Source: an uncultured Oscillospiraceae bacterium
GTDB taxonomy: Bacteria; Bacillota; Clostridia; Oscillospirales; Acutalibacteraceae
NCBI GenBank assembly: GCA_900543555.1
Contig: UQRL01000001.1
Location: 1-64,000, forward strand
Direction: 5' to 3'
DNA length: 64,000 nt
The notes beneath the pieces were generated by a model that was not told where the DNA came from, did not search any database, and worked only from the letters and a program-made list of their open reading frames with translations. Shown in pieces: positions 1 to 9,476 of the stretch. The first letter of the stretch is position 1. Each line of letters starts with the position of its first letter. The translations under genes were made by a program, and so were the position numbers.

Positions 1-82
1 TGCCCTTGGGGTACACCTCTGCCACTTCCGGGAACTGCACCTCGTGCAGGTACTCGTTCCACACTGTCACTCGAATCGCCAT
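1..82 (-). CDS. ThuA-like protein, 5' fragment (cut by window edge)
   Basis: Only the first 27 codons are present, beginning [16 protein letters not shown]. The opening IRVTVWNE resembles ThuA/trehalose-utilisation family proteins, which start with an (I)RVTVWNExxHE strand of a class I amidotransferase-like fold. The ATG follows a clear AAAGGAGAG ribosome binding site. It lies downstream of a sugar ABC transporter on the same strand, the usual setting for ThuA-like proteins in uptake and modification of disaccharides or keto-sugars. The family call rests on a short N-terminus, so it is moderately sure. Confidence 0.6.
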   Translation of the reverse strand, partial: MAIRVTVWNEYLHEVQFPEVAEVYPKG

Positions 83-190
83 TGTTTTCTCTCCTTTCCT
101 GTCAGTTTTGAGCTAGTCCCAATTTTATCAGGCCCGCTCAAAAATCCTAGAAATATTTTTACTTTTTTAGTGTTATTTCTTTTACTTTTC

Positions 191-1033
191 TCATCCCTTT
201 ACAGCGCCCTCTACCAGGCCCTGCTGCATGAACTGCTTCTGGAAGATGATGAAGATTACGATGACGGGCACAATCACAATGACGGACGCCGCAAACATCA
301 GGCCATACTCGGTGGTGTGCTGGCCCCGGAACAGCTGCAACGCCACAGAAAGGGTGCGCTTTTCCTCCGTCTTGATAAAGGTCAGAATATCAAACAGATT
401 ACCCCAATAGCCGTTAAAGGCAAAAATGGCAGAGGTGGCAATGGCGGGCTTGGTCAGGGGGATGATGCAGTGCAGCAGCACCCCCAGGCGGGAGGCCCCA
501 TCCAGGAACATGGATTCCTCCAGTTCCTTGGGAACGCTCTCGAAAAAGCCCCTGTAAAAGAAGGTGTTCCCCGCCACGCAGGTGCCGCCCCACAGCAAAA
601 GCACACCGCCATAGTTGTCAATCATGTGCAGGCTGTTGAGCACTGTGTACTGTGAGATCAAAGCCAGCTGTGTGGGGATCATCATGGTCAGCAGGAAGAT
701 GTTGAAGATGACCTCCCTTCCCGGAAACTTAAACCGGGAAAAGCTGTAGGCCATGGTGATGGAAACCACCACGTTGATGATCATGCCGCTTACTGAAAGA
801 AACGCGGTGTTCACAAAGTAGCGGGAAAAGTTATTGCGCGTCCACACTTCCACATAGTTCTCTGTGTAAAGGGGGGGCTGCGGAAGGATCACCGGGATGT
901 CCGGCAGCACGCCCCGGATATCCATGAAGGAAGAGGAAATCATGGATAAGAAGGGGGTCAGGCAGACCACCGCCAAAAAGATAAGCACCGCATGAAGGGC
1001 CACTTGGGCCGCTGTCTTTTTCCGTTTCATCAC
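191..1033 (-). CDS. Carbohydrate ABC transporter permease, MalG/UgpE type
   Basis: This 280-residue inner-membrane permease has about six hydrophobic segments. The cytoplasmic EAA loop is at residues 170-197, with the core ESMFLDGAS and IIPLTKP. In this family the loop docks onto the ATPase MsmX/MalK. It follows the other permease by 11 bases, so the two are cotranscribed and should form the heterodimeric channel. No ATPase gene is visible, as is usual in Firmicutes where one ATPase serves several importers. The transported sugar cannot be read from the sequence. Confidence 0.93.
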   Translation of the reverse strand: MMKRKKTAAQVALHAVLIFLAVVCLTPFLSMISSSFMDIRGVLPDIPVILPQPPLYTENYVEVWTRNNFSRYFVNTAFLSVSGMIINVVVSITMAYSFSRFKFPGREVIFNIFLLTMMIPTQLALISQYTVLNSLHMIDNYGGVLLLWGGTCVAGNTFFYRGFFESVPKELEESMFLDGASRLGVLLHCIIPLTKPAIATSAIFAFNGYWGNLFDILTFIKTEEKRTLSVALQLFRGQHTTEYGLMFAASVIVIVPVIVIFIIFQKQFMQQGLVEGAVKG

Positions 1034-1044
1034 TGCGCCCCCTC

Positions 1045-1983
1045 TCAGGTATCCTGCCCATAGCGCAGATAGCGCTTGAGGAACATGGATGTGGCGAAGA
1101 CAAAGACGCCCATCATCAGGCCGCAGGCCGCCGCGTAGCTGAACTCGAAATAGTTGAAGGCCCGGGTATAGATATAGTTCATCATTACATCCGTGGTGCC
1201 CACAGGGTCGCCCTTTGTCAGCAGGAACACCTGTGTAAAGATGTTCATGGCGCCGTTGATCAAGTTGATCAGCAGGTAGAAAGTGGTGCCCTTAATGCTG
1301 GGCAGGGTTACATAGAAGAACTTCTCTACCGTGTTGGCGCCGTCGATGGTGGCCGCCTCGTACAGGTCGTTGGAAATGCCCTGCAATGCCGCGGTATAGA
1401 TGATCATAACCCAGCCAAAGCCCTTCCAGATGCTGAACACCCAGATGACAAAGTTGCCGGTCCAGGTCTCTTGCAGCCAGGCAATGGGTTCCTTGATGAT
1501 GTGCAGCTGCAGCAGGATGTAGTTGACCAGGCTGCCGTCATCGGGCTGGAAGATATAGTCGAAAATGTTGGCCACCACAACCCAGTCGCAGATGACCGCG
1601 ATATAGAACATGCTCTTATAGATGTTCTTGCCAAACTTCAGGTTGTGGATCATCACCGCCACCAGCAGGCCCAAAACCAGCTGGCCCGGCACGGTAACCA
1701 GCACCGCCAGGATGTTGTTGCGGAATGAGATCCAGAAGTAATAGGCGTCGGTGCCCCGTTCAAACATGCCTTCAAAGGCACGCTGGAAATTGGAAAGCCC
1801 CGCAAAGGGCGTCTCCGCTCCGGGCATGATGCTGTAATCTGTAAACGCGATGTAGATATTCTTGATCTGCGGGTAGAGCACAAAGGTTATGAACAGGACC
1901 AGGCCCACCGTGATAAACGGCAGCACTGCTGCCCATTGGCGCAGACCCTTGCGGAAGCGCACCGCCAGTGCGTCTTTTTTCAC
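1045..1983 (-). CDS. Carbohydrate ABC transporter permease, MalF/UgpA type
   Basis: This 312-residue permease has an N-terminal cytoplasmic stretch, about six transmembrane segments and a canonical EAA loop at residues 208-229 (YEAATIDGAN, then TLPSIKG). Length and motif fit the CUT1 sugar-import family. It sits between the solute-binding lipoprotein (91 bases upstream) and the second permease. The substrate is probably a di- or oligosaccharide, judging by family and by the neighbouring glycosidase gene. That last link is inference, because a terminator separates the two transcripts. Confidence 0.93.
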   Translation of the reverse strand: MKKDALAVRFRKGLRQWAAVLPFITVGLVLFITFVLYPQIKNIYIAFTDYSIMPGAETPFAGLSNFQRAFEGMFERGTDAYYFWISFRNNILAVLVTVPGQLVLGLLVAVMIHNLKFGKNIYKSMFYIAVICDWVVVANIFDYIFQPDDGSLVNYILLQLHIIKEPIAWLQETWTGNFVIWVFSIWKGFGWVMIIYTAALQGISNDLYEAATIDGANTVEKFFYVTLPSIKGTTFYLLINLINGAMNIFTQVFLLTKGDPVGTTDVMMNYIYTRAFNYFEFSYAAACGLMMGVFVFATSMFLKRYLRYGQDT

Positions 1984-2074
1984 TTGCTTCTTCCTCCCAT
2001 CTCACCTAAAAATAAGGGCGGCTGGAAAGCTGGGGGCTTTCCAGCCGCAACCTCTCTGTGTTTTTCAGCCCGGC

Positions 2075-3454
2075 TTATTCTGTCTCGGCCAGCAAGGCGT
2101 CAATTTCCGGGGCCAGCTTGTCCAGGGCGGCCTTGGGCTCGTCCTCATGGCGCATGCAGCTCTGGAACATCTTGTTCAGCTGGTCGGACATCTTCTCCCA
2201 ATTGGGATGGGGCGTTCTGGAAACGGCGTTTTCCAGCTGCTCCACATAGACGGCCATGTTCTCCACAGCCATGACATCTTCCGAGTTGGCATACTCCTTC
2301 ACGGTGGGGACCAGGTGGCCGCCGCCCAGGGCCTGGGCCTTCTGGGCGAACTCGCCCATCAGGAAGCGGGCAAACACCCACGCGGCTTCCTGCTTGGTGC
2401 CGCTGCTGAACAGGCACAGGTTCTCGCCGCCTACCACGGACAGGGAACCGGCCTCGCCGGCGGGCAGCAGCCCGGACTGCACCTTGGCGATGTCCTCTTC
2501 CTTATTGCCAGTGAAGAACCAGGGGCCCTGGAAGGTGAGCAGGTACTCGCCGTTAAAGGCGCCGTTGGCCACGTCGGGCTTGCCGGCCATGGTGGCGGGC
2601 CCCAAAGTGCCGTCATCGTACCACTGCACCAGGGTCTCCAGCGCCTTCACGCTCTCCTCGCTGTTCAGGTAGCCGCTGGCCTGGGTGTAGTCCTCGTTGG
2701 TGTAGGTGCCGCCCAGGGAGTAGAACAGGGGCGCGATGGACCAGGTGTTCACATCTTCCGTGGACATGAGGTACTGGCCCTCGCCCAGCTGGTCCTTCAG
2801 CTCCAGCATCTCGTCATAGGTGGAGGGGATCTCCTCCAGGCCCAGCTGCTCCAGCAGGGTCTTGCTCCACACGCCGCTGAGGCAGTTGGTGTTCAGGGGC
2901 AGGCCGTAGTACTTGCCCTCGTAATAGTTGGTGCTCAGGGGCCCCTCAAACAGGGTGTCCTTCATCTCGGCAAAGCCGGGAAGGTCATCCACCGCCACCA
3001 GGGCGCCCAGCTCGGCGAACTCGGTGGTCCAGATGATGTCCATACGCATCAGGTCCGGGCCGGTGCCGCTGGCCACGCCCTGGATCATCTGCTGCTTGAC
3101 GCTGTCATAGGGCATGACCACCGCGTCCACATGGATGCTGGGGAACTGCTTCTCGAACTCGGGGATGATCTGCTCGGTCAGCACCTCTGCCTCTTGGTCA
3201 CTGTGGGTGTGCCAATAGGTGATGGTCACCTCTTCCCCGTCGTAGGTAAGGGTGGAGTCTGTGGCAGCCTCTCCGGCCGCGCTGCTCTCCCCGCCCGCTT
3301 CTGAGGCCGTGCTCTCCTCTGCCGCACTGCTGGTCTCTGCGGGTGCAGAGCTCTCTGGCGCCTCTGAGCTGCTGCTGGAACCGCCGCTGCTGCAGGCAGT
3401 GGTGGAAACCAGCATGGCCATGGCGAGCAACGCCGCCGCGATCTTTCGTTTCAT
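2075..3454 (-). CDS. Extracellular sugar-binding lipoprotein of ABC transporter
   Basis: This 459-residue family 1 extracellular solute-binding protein starts MKRKIAAALLAM. It has a lipoprotein signal ending VSTTAC (Cys21), a Ser/Glu/Ala-rich linker to about residue 70, and then the binding domain (VTITYWHTHSD, later a PWFFTGNKEED stretch). I chose the ATG at 3454 because GGGAGG lies nine bases upstream of it. The in-frame ATG at 3463 directly abuts that site. The protein is tethered outside the membrane and delivers sugar to the two permeases downstream. The sugar is unknown. Confidence 0.92.
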   Translation of the reverse strand: MKRKIAAALLAMAMLVSTTACSSGGSSSSSEAPESSAPAETSSAAEESTASEAGGESSAAGEAATDSTLTYDGEEVTITYWHTHSDQEAEVLTEQIIPEFEKQFPSIHVDAVVMPYDSVKQQMIQGVASGTGPDLMRMDIIWTTEFAELGALVAVDDLPGFAEMKDTLFEGPLSTNYYEGKYYGLPLNTNCLSGVWSKTLLEQLGLEEIPSTYDEMLELKDQLGEGQYLMSTEDVNTWSIAPLFYSLGGTYTNEDYTQASGYLNSEESVKALETLVQWYDDGTLGPATMAGKPDVANGAFNGEYLLTFQGPWFFTGNKEEDIAKVQSGLLPAGEAGSLSVVGGENLCLFSSGTKQEAAWVFARFLMGEFAQKAQALGGGHLVPTVKEYANSEDVMAVENMAVYVEQLENAVSRTPHPNWEKMSDQLNKMFQSCMRHEDEPKAALDKLAPEIDALLAETE

Positions 3455-3609
3455 AGGTTTCATCCTCCCAAAGATATAGATTATGTGAAGCCGAAAGGCT
3501 TTACACCAAAGCGTCCCCGTTCCTCTGCCCCAAGGGCCAGAACAGCTCGGCAAACTGCACAGTTTTGCCCTTTTAACTGTAGGGATTTTCAATTCTTCGT
3601 CATTCTAGC

Positions 3610-3630
3610 AAAAAAAAAAAAAAAAAAAAA
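3610..3630. repeat. 21-base A/T homopolymer tract
   Basis: An uninterrupted run of 21 A on the plus strand (T on the transcribed side) lies about 155 bases upstream of the binding-protein start, just after a possible promoter. It could be phase-variable by slippage, act as an upstream element, or be an assembly artefact. It is unusual in a GC-rich genome. Confidence 0.95.
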
Positions 3631-3632
3631 CG

Positions 3633-3661
3633 ATATAAAATTCGTTACTTATGTCGTGCAA
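3633..3661 (-). promoter_or_regulatory. Possible promoter of the sugar ABC operon
   Basis: On the minus strand TTGCAC (3656-3661) and TTATAT (3633-3638) are 17 bases apart, upstream of the binding-protein gene. The poly-T tract would be transcribed immediately after. A palindromic CGTTAACG at 3697-3704 a little further upstream resembles the core of LacI-family operators, which commonly control such operons. The -10 match is imperfect, so this is tentative. The rest of the 520-base gap 3455-3974 holds only the homopolymer and hairpins. Confidence 0.4.
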
Positions 3662-3755
3662 AAAATCTGACATTCTGAGCGTTTTGCCTAAATACCGTTA
3701 ACGCATACAATATCGCTGTTTTCCCGTGTTTTTGCGGCATCTTCCCTCAAAAAGC

Positions 3756-3796
3756 GAAGGCCCCCGCAGGCATGCAAGCCTGCAAGGGCCCCTTCT
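3756..3796. terminator. GC-rich hairpin in the 3455-3974 gap
   Basis: An imperfect inverted repeat (GAAGG..CCCGCAGGC with GCCTGCAAGGG..CCTTC) lies between the GH32-like gene and the ABC operon. It has no clear T-run on either side. It may be a backup terminator or an RNA element. Confidence 0.4.
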
Positions 3797-3903
3797 TCCA
3801 TTGGGATTGTGTTTTACGGCTCCTTCTGAAAAAATCCCTTCCTCCAGAAAGGGAAACTATTCATCTACTGCGTTAAGAAAAACCGCTTTCAGGAAGTGTT
3901 TCA

Positions 3904-3952
3904 AAAAAAGGCCCGGCTCCGCAGGCATACCTTCTGCGGGGCCGGACCTTTC
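3904..3952 (-). terminator. Terminator of the hydratase/GH32-like operon
   Basis: A long stem (AAAGGtCCGGC..CCGCAG pairing with CTGCGG..GCCGGgCCTTT) ends in seven T on the minus strand, just after the stop of the GH32-like gene. It separates that transcript from the ABC operon downstream. Confidence 0.85.
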
Positions 3953-3974
3953 GCGATAGAGAAATGTGCTATTT

Positions 3975-5360
3975 TTACTTCAGATCCCGGGAGAGGGTGA
4001 TGTTTTTCAGCTCCACGGTCCCGTCCGTGGCAAAGGCGCTGACCGCCGTGCCGAACTTCCGGTAGGCCCGGGCGTTCAGGGCCACGCCGTCCACATACAG
4101 GGTGGCGATGGTGCCGTCCACGATCAGGTCCACATGGTAGGTCTTTCCGGGCTCCAAGTGGATGGGCCGCTCCTGCCCGATGTTCTGTTCATCCGGCCAG
4201 GGCCAGTTGGGGCTCTTCTCAAAGACCACCCGGTTTTCCTCCACATGGAACAGGTACTGGTAGCTCTCCCCGGTCTCCTGGTTTCCGTAGAACCGCAGGC
4301 CGAAGGTGGACGTCCCCTCCTGGAAGCTCACGTCCAGCTCCAGCTTGAAGAAGTCCCCGCCGTCCTCCCGCAGGACCTTCTCCTGGCGGGCAGGGGCAGC
4401 GGCCAGCGTCACATCGTCCAGGTTCTCCCCTTCCACGAAGGCGGCCCGGACGGTGTCCGGCATGGCGCAGCCCAAGGTGCCGTCCTCCCGCTGGTAGAGC
4501 TGGTGGGGCACAAAGGTGCCCGCCCACTGGAAGGCCCCCTTGTCGCTGTCCCCCACTTTGGTGGGCACCCAGCCCAGGAGATAGCGCTTGCCGTCCATGG
4601 CAAAGGTGCGGCCCGCGTAATAGGCACGGCCGTCGAAGGCGTCGTCCTTGGGGGCGAGCCAGGGGCCGTGCATCGTGCGGCTCATGCGGTAGATCATCTT
4701 GCTGCGGTGGCTGTATTCCGTGATGATGTGGTACCACCAACCGTCCATGTAGAACAGATCGGGCATCTCGTGCATGGTATAAAGGCCGGGGGCCCAGAAA
4801 TCCCCCCGGAACTCCCAGTGCTCCAAGTCCTTAGAGGCGAACTGCACCGTGCGGCCGGTCTGCTGGGTCTTGGGGCCCGCCTTGCGGCCGCCGAAGAGCA
4901 TCAGGTACTGCTCCTCTTCCGGATCCCAAATCACAAAGGGGTCACGCCAGTCGCTGATGTCATATCCTGGCTGAGGCGGAAGGTGAAGGCTGTGGTCTTT
5001 TGTCCAGTGAATCAGGTCATCGCTGGTGGCGTGCATCTGTACCTGGCTGGGCAGGCCCTTGGCTGAGAAAGACAGATTGGCCCCTGTGTAAAAGGCATGG
5101 TACTGCCCCATCCCCTCCATCACACTTCCAGAGATGATGTCCTGATCTTGGTCGTTGGGACCGCTGCCAGCAATGGCCGTGCCCTGCTCTGTGTAATGCA
5201 CAAAGTCTGGAGTGGTCACCAAATCCCACACAAATGGGTCCTTTTGGTCCTGGGGCTTCCGGTTATCCTTTAAGTAATAGAGATAGAAGACGCCGTCCTT
5301 TCCAAAGGGCATGCAGTCCCCAAAGGCGCCGCCAGGACAATTATAGTACAGCTTTGCCAT
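3975..5360 (-). CDS. GH32-like glycoside hydrolase (clan GH-J, divergent)
   Basis: This 461-residue protein has a five-bladed propeller N-domain and a C-terminal beta-sandwich, as in family 32 fructosidases. Family hallmarks are recognisable but altered. The nucleophile motif WMNDPNG is replaced by GDCMPFG (Asp15 kept). The transition-state RDP motif is intact (residues 139-141). The acid/base EC motif reads HEMPDLF (Glu198). It has no signal peptide, so it acts in the cytoplasm on an imported sugar. The ATG has a GGGAGG site and lies 19 bases after the hydratase gene, so the two share a transcript. A beta-fructosidase is the default guess, but the altered first motif makes a different substrate possible. 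Confidence 0.8.
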   Translation of the reverse strand: MAKLYYNCPGGAFGDCMPFGKDGVFYLYYLKDNRKPQDQKDPFVWDLVTTPDFVHYTEQGTAIAGSGPNDQDQDIISGSVMEGMGQYHAFYTGANLSFSAKGLPSQVQMHATSDDLIHWTKDHSLHLPPQPGYDISDWRDPFVIWDPEEEQYLMLFGGRKAGPKTQQTGRTVQFASKDLEHWEFRGDFWAPGLYTMHEMPDLFYMDGWWYHIITEYSHRSKMIYRMSRTMHGPWLAPKDDAFDGRAYYAGRTFAMDGKRYLLGWVPTKVGDSDKGAFQWAGTFVPHQLYQREDGTLGCAMPDTVRAAFVEGENLDDVTLAAAPARQEKVLREDGGDFFKLELDVSFQEGTSTFGLRFYGNQETGESYQYLFHVEENRVVFEKSPNWPWPDEQNIGQERPIHLEPGKTYHVDLIVDGTIATLYVDGVALNARAYRKFGTAVSAFATDGTVELKNITLSRDLK

Positions 5361-5379
5361 TGTAATGTTCCTCCCAAAA

Positions 5380-7677
5380 TCAATTCTTGTTCCGGTCCCG
5401 GTTGAAATTGATCAGGCACCCGGCCTTGACAATGGCCCGTTCGTTCTCGGTCATGTCCTTGCAGTAGAGGGCGATCTCCACCGCCCGGCCGTCCCTGAGC
5501 ACATAGGCCGGGATGTGGGACAGGTCGCCGTCCAGGGCGGAGCGGATGCCGGGGACGTAGATGTAGTCCCCCACCTCAAAGGCGGTGGGCTCCCCCTGGA
5601 GATGGAAGGGCAGCATGCCCCAGTTCATCACGTTGGAGCGGTAGCGCTTGGTGGCGTAGTCCTGGGTGATGTTGGCAAGGCCCCCCAACACCCGCTGGCA
5701 GCTGGCCGCCTGTTCCCGGGCAGAGCCGTCGCCGGGCTTGTTGGCGTAGAGCACAGAGCCAATCTCCACCGCCTGGGGGTCCACCTGCTCCTGGCCGGGG
5801 ATGGTGCGGATGGCGGCGAACACGCCCTCCAGCTCCGGGGCCAGCTTCAGAACGTCCTCTCCCTTCTCCCGGGCGGCCTCCAGGGCATCCACCTCTTTGG
5901 CGCGGCCCACATACTCCGGGTCCCGGCGGGACAGGGTGAACTCCGCCAGGCCCAGGGGGTTGGAGCGGTAGGAGGAGGTCTCCCCCGAGGGGATGAGCTC
6001 GTCGGTGGTGGTGACCTCGTCCAAGATTTTAGAGCAGACCTTCAGCAGGATGTTCTCCTCCAAGGCGGGGCGCTGGGGCCAGTCCTTAATGTTGGGGCCG
6101 TAGAACAGGGGGGCGTCCTCTTGGGCCTTGCCAAAGCCCTGGTACACCCGGGCCTGGTAAGGGGCGGGGTCAAAGTGGTAGGCCGGGGGCGCGGCGAAGG
6201 CCCCGGCGAACTCCTCGGCGCTGGTGAGCAGGCCGCCCCGGGCCGCGCTGGCGGCGATGGAGCGGGCGTCCATCAAAGCCACGGCGGACATCTGTCCCTG
6301 GCCGGGCTTGCTGCCCTCCCGGTTGGGGAAGTTCCGGGTGGTGTGGCGGATGGACAGGCCGTTGTGGTTGGGGGTGTCCCCCGCGCCGAAGCAGGGGCCG
6401 CAGAAGGCGGTCTTCACCACGGAACCGGCGGCCATCAGGTCCGCCAGGGCACCGTTCTTCATCAGCTCCATGTACACGGGGATGGAGGAGGGGTACACGT
6501 TCAGGGTGAACTCCCCGGCGCCGATGGCCTTGCCCCGCAGCACATTGGCCGCCTGGGCAATGCTGGTGAAGGTGCCGCCGGCGCAGCCTCCGATGACGCC
6601 CTGCTGCACCTGGAGCTGGCCGTCCTTTACCTTGTCCAGCAAGGTGTAGGGGGCCCGGCCCTGGCTGACCTTCTCCGCGGCCTTCTCCGTCTCCCGCAGG
6701 ATGTCGGTGAGGTTCTCCTTCAGCTCGTCGATGGTGTAGGCATTGGAGGGATGGAAGGGCAGGGCGATCATGGGCTTGATCTGGGAGAGGTCGATCTCCA
6801 CGCAGCCGTCGTAATAGGCCACCGCCCCTGGCTTCAGCTCCCGGTAGTCACTGCCGCGGCCGTGCTCCGTGAGCCAGGCTTGGGTGTCGCCGTCGGTCTG
6901 CCAGATGGAGGAAAGGCAGGTGGTCTCGGTGGTCATCACGTCCACGCCATTGCGGTAGTCCGTGTCCATAGAGGCCACGCCGGGGCCCACGAACTCCATG
7001 ACCTTGTTCTTCACATAGCCGTTGGCGTACACCGCCCGGCAGATGGCCAGGGCGATATCGTGAGGGCCAACCCAGGGCTGGGGCCTGCCGGTGAGGTAGA
7101 TGGCCACCACTTCCGGATAGGGACTGTCCCAGGTGTCGCCCAGGATCTGCTTGTCCAGCTCGCCGCCGCCCTCGCCCACGGCCATGGTGCCCAAAGCGCC
7201 GTAGCGGGTGTGGCTGTCGCTGCCCAGGATCATCTTCCCGCAGCCGGCGTGCATCTCCCGCATGTACTGGTGGATGACTGCCACATGGGGGGGCACATAG
7301 ATGCCGCCGTACTTCTGGGCGGCGGTGAGGCCAAACATGTGGTCATCCTCGTTGATGGTGCCACCCACCGCGCACAGGGAGTTGTGGCAGCAGGTGAGCA
7401 CATAGGGCATGGGGAACTTCTCCATGCCAGAGGCCCGGGCCGTCTGGATGATGCCCACATAGGTGATATCGTGGGAAGCCAGGGCGTCAAAACGGATTTG
7501 CAGGGCATCGGGGTCACCGCTCTGGTTGTGGGCCTGTAAAATGCCGTAGGCAATGGTGGTCTTCTTGGCCGCCTCGGGAGTCACGTTTTGCAGGCGCGGA
7601 TGCCCCTGGGCCTGGGAAGCGGGCACCAGCTGGGCGCCCTCCACCAGATAAACGCCTTCTTTGTGGAGCTTCATCAT
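5380..7677 (-). CDS. ybhJ: YbhJ-type aconitase-superfamily hydratase
   Basis: This 765-residue protein has the aconitase fold. Recognisable blocks are [34 protein letters not shown] and [15 protein letters not shown], the last being the family CGPC iron-sulfur motif, followed by NFPNREG. Length and sequence character match E. coli YbhJ (753 aa), a putative hydratase of unknown substrate. I took the ATG at 7677, six bases after AAGGA. The long upstream open extension has no ribosome site and lies over the promoter. Cotranscription with a GH32-like enzyme suggests a role in sugar or sugar-acid breakdown rather than the TCA cycle. That is inference. Confidence 0.82.
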   Translation of the reverse strand: MMKLHKEGVYLVEGAQLVPASQAQGHPRLQNVTPEAAKKTTIAYGILQAHNQSGDPDALQIRFDALASHDITYVGIIQTARASGMEKFPMPYVLTCCHNSLCAVGGTINEDDHMFGLTAAQKYGGIYVPPHVAVIHQYMREMHAGCGKMILGSDSHTRYGALGTMAVGEGGGELDKQILGDTWDSPYPEVVAIYLTGRPQPWVGPHDIALAICRAVYANGYVKNKVMEFVGPGVASMDTDYRNGVDVMTTETTCLSSIWQTDGDTQAWLTEHGRGSDYRELKPGAVAYYDGCVEIDLSQIKPMIALPFHPSNAYTIDELKENLTDILRETEKAAEKVSQGRAPYTLLDKVKDGQLQVQQGVIGGCAGGTFTSIAQAANVLRGKAIGAGEFTLNVYPSSIPVYMELMKNGALADLMAAGSVVKTAFCGPCFGAGDTPNHNGLSIRHTTRNFPNREGSKPGQGQMSAVALMDARSIAASAARGGLLTSAEEFAGAFAAPPAYHFDPAPYQARVYQGFGKAQEDAPLFYGPNIKDWPQRPALEENILLKVCSKILDEVTTTDELIPSGETSSYRSNPLGLAEFTLSRRDPEYVGRAKEVDALEAAREKGEDVLKLAPELEGVFAAIRTIPGQEQVDPQAVEIGSVLYANKPGDGSAREQAASCQRVLGGLANITQDYATKRYRSNVMNWGMLPFHLQGEPTAFEVGDYIYVPGIRSALDGDLSHIPAYVLRDGRAVEIALYCKDMTENERAIVKAGCLINFNRDRNKN

Positions 7678-7705
7678 GCGCATTCCTTCTTTCTGTTTCA
7701 ATCTA

Positions 7706-7762
7706 GGGCCGCCTGGATGGAACGGGCGGCCAAAGCTGCTTCTATCATACCACAGGAACGGG
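7706..7762 (-). promoter_or_regulatory. Promoter and leader hairpin of the hydratase operon
   Basis: On the minus strand an extended -10 (TGGTATGAT) lies about 70 bases before the start, without a good -35. The transcribed leader holds a perfect seven-base stem GGCCGCC/GGCGGCC with an 11-base loop. There is no T-run after it, so it may be an RNA element or a protein site. Confidence 0.45.
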
Positions 7763-7847
7763 CAACATGCACCCTCTTCACAAAAAAATTCAAAATCTTT
7801 TCCCATTTCTGGGCTCATCCTATGGCGGCTGTGCCGCGCCTGCAAGC

Positions 7848-7887
7848 AAAAAGCGCCCGCCTTTCCGGGGAGCAGAAAGGCGGGCGC
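7848..7887 (-). terminator. purF terminator
   Basis: A 13-base perfect stem (GCGCCCGCCTTTC with GAAAGGCGGGCGC) is followed by TTTTTGC on the minus strand, beginning a few bases after the purF stop. Confidence 0.9.
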
Positions 7888-7892
7888 GGTCT

Positions 7893-9329
7893 TCAGCAGC
7901 CCAATGCTTCTTTTTGGCAGGCAGGGCCCTCCACCTCTGTGGCGTAGCTGCCGGTAAAGCAGCCGGTGCACAGGTCCAGCCCGCTGCCGCGGCAGGCCTC
8001 TAAAAGGCCCTGCACGCTGATGTAGCCCAGGGTGTCCGCCCCGGTGCGCGCCTGGATCTCCGGGATGGTCAGGCAGTTGGCAATCAGGTTCTCCTCACTG
8101 CCGATGTCCGTGCCGAAATGGCAGGTGTGGCGGAAGGGCGGGGAGGAGATGCGCAGGTGCACCTCCTTGGCGCCGGCCCGGCGCATAGATGCCACGATGC
8201 GGGCGCAGGTGGTGCCCCGGACGATGGAGTCATCCACCAGCACCACCCGCTTCCCCTCCACCGCGGCCCGCAGGGGATTCAGCTTCAGGGTGACGGCGTT
8301 CTCCCGCTGGGCCTGGGTGGGGAAGATAAAGCTGCGGCCGATGTACCGGTTCTTCACAAAAGCGGTGCCCATGGGGATGCCACTTTCCAGGGAATAGCCC
8401 ATGGCCGCCTCCAAGCCGCTGTCCGGCACGCCGCAGACCACGTCCGCCTCCACCGGGTGCTCCCGGGCCAGCATGCGGCCCATATTCAGCCGGGCCTCGT
8501 AGACACTGAGGCCGTCGATGACGGAATCCGGCCGGGAGAAGTACACATACTCGAACACGCACAGGCTCTGCTGGGTCGAGCGCAGGCAGAGCTCGCTGTG
8601 GGTCACCTTCCCATTCTCGATAAGGACCACCTCTCCGGGGCGGATATCCCGCACAAAGGAGAAGCCGCAGCTGTCCAGGGCACAGCTCTCTGAAGCCACC
8701 GCCATGCCAGAGGCGTTTTCTCCCAGGCACAGGGGCCGGTAGCCGTTGGGGTCTCGCACAGCGGCTAGCTTTCCGTCCCCTGAGAGCACCACCAGGGAAA
8801 AGGCACCCCGCAGCAGCTTGCAGGCCTCCTTCACGCCGGTGACCAGGTCCCCGCACCGCATCACCCGGTAGGCGATGAGGGAGGAGACCACCTCGCTGTC
8901 GCTGGTGGCGGAGAAGTCCAAGCCAAAGGGCTTCAGCTTTTCCCGGATTTCCCTGGCATTGACCACATTGCCGTTATGGGCCGTGGCAATGCGGCCCGTG
9001 AGGAACTCTGTGACAAAGGGCTGCACATTCTTCACCGTATTCCCCCCCGTGGTGGAGTAGCGGGTGTGACCGATCGCCTGCCGGGCAGGGGGCAGCTTCT
9101 CCATCTTCTGGGGCGGGAACGCCTCTGTCACCAGGCCCACGTCTTTGTGGCAGTACAGGGCGTTCTCCCGGGCACAGGCGATGCCTGCCCCCTCCTGGCC
9201 CCGGTGCTGCAGGGCCAGCAGGCCATTGTAGCAGATGCCCGGGGCCTCTTCCCGCTCCCAGCCCTCCCGCAGGCTGACGCCGAACACGGCGCACTCCTCG
9301 TGGAGCTTCCCAAGGTTTCCTTCCATCAT
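7893..9329 (-). CDS. purF: Amidophosphoribosyltransferase
   Basis: This cytoplasmic enzyme makes 5-phosphoribosylamine from PRPP and glutamine, the first committed step of purine synthesis. The class II glutaminase domain starts after a short propeptide at EECAVFGV, where the Cys becomes the N-terminal nucleophile. The PRPP loop [12 protein letters not shown] and the C-terminal [11 protein letters not shown], with CHFG before it, mark the 4Fe-4S type known from Bacillus. The ATG at 9329 gives 478 residues; a GTG at 9350 is also possible. The gene is alone, with no other pur genes nearby, and sits just downstream of a strong hairpin that ends the previous operon. Confidence 0.95.
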   Translation of the reverse strand: MMEGNLGKLHEECAVFGVSLREGWEREEAPGICYNGLLALQHRGQEGAGIACARENALYCHKDVGLVTEAFPPQKMEKLPPARQAIGHTRYSTTGGNTVKNVQPFVTEFLTGRIATAHNGNVVNAREIREKLKPFGLDFSATSDSEVVSSLIAYRVMRCGDLVTGVKEACKLLRGAFSLVVLSGDGKLAAVRDPNGYRPLCLGENASGMAVASESCALDSCGFSFVRDIRPGEVVLIENGKVTHSELCLRSTQQSLCVFEYVYFSRPDSVIDGLSVYEARLNMGRMLAREHPVEADVVCGVPDSGLEAAMGYSLESGIPMGTAFVKNRYIGRSFIFPTQAQRENAVTLKLNPLRAAVEGKRVVLVDDSIVRGTTCARIVASMRRAGAKEVHLRISSPPFRHTCHFGTDIGSEENLIANCLTIPEIQARTGADTLGYISVQGLLEACRGSGLDLCTGCFTGSYATEVEGPACQKEALGC

Positions 9330-9368
9330 AGCGCGCTTCCATCCTTTCACCCAGTCCTAGTCCGCCCA

Positions 9369-9401
9369 GGGAAAAAGCCCTCTTGCAGAGGGCTTTTTCC
9401 C
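9369..9401. terminator. Perfect 14-bp hairpin between ANTAR gene and purF
   Basis: GGGAAAAAGCCCTC and its exact complement flank a five-base loop. Both strands end in T-rich arms, so it can stop transcription in either direction. It lies about 75 bases after the ANTAR gene and about 40 bases before the purF start. Confidence 0.85.
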
Positions 9402-9476
9402 TTCGGATGTGTTTTGCTATCTCGTTTTCCACAAACTTTGCTCCCTGTGGGGAAACTCTCCCCCGGCAGGGCGGCC

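Noticed and set aside
1889..3304. 471-codon plus-strand frame opposite the sugar-binding lipoprotein
   Set aside because: Antisense shadow; the minus-strand gene has a signal peptide, domain and ribosome site.
5365..7539. 724-codon open frame on the plus strand
   Set aside because: It is antisense to the aconitase-like hydratase, has low-complexity Gly/Val/His-rich content and no ribosome site; a shadow of GC-rich coding sequence.
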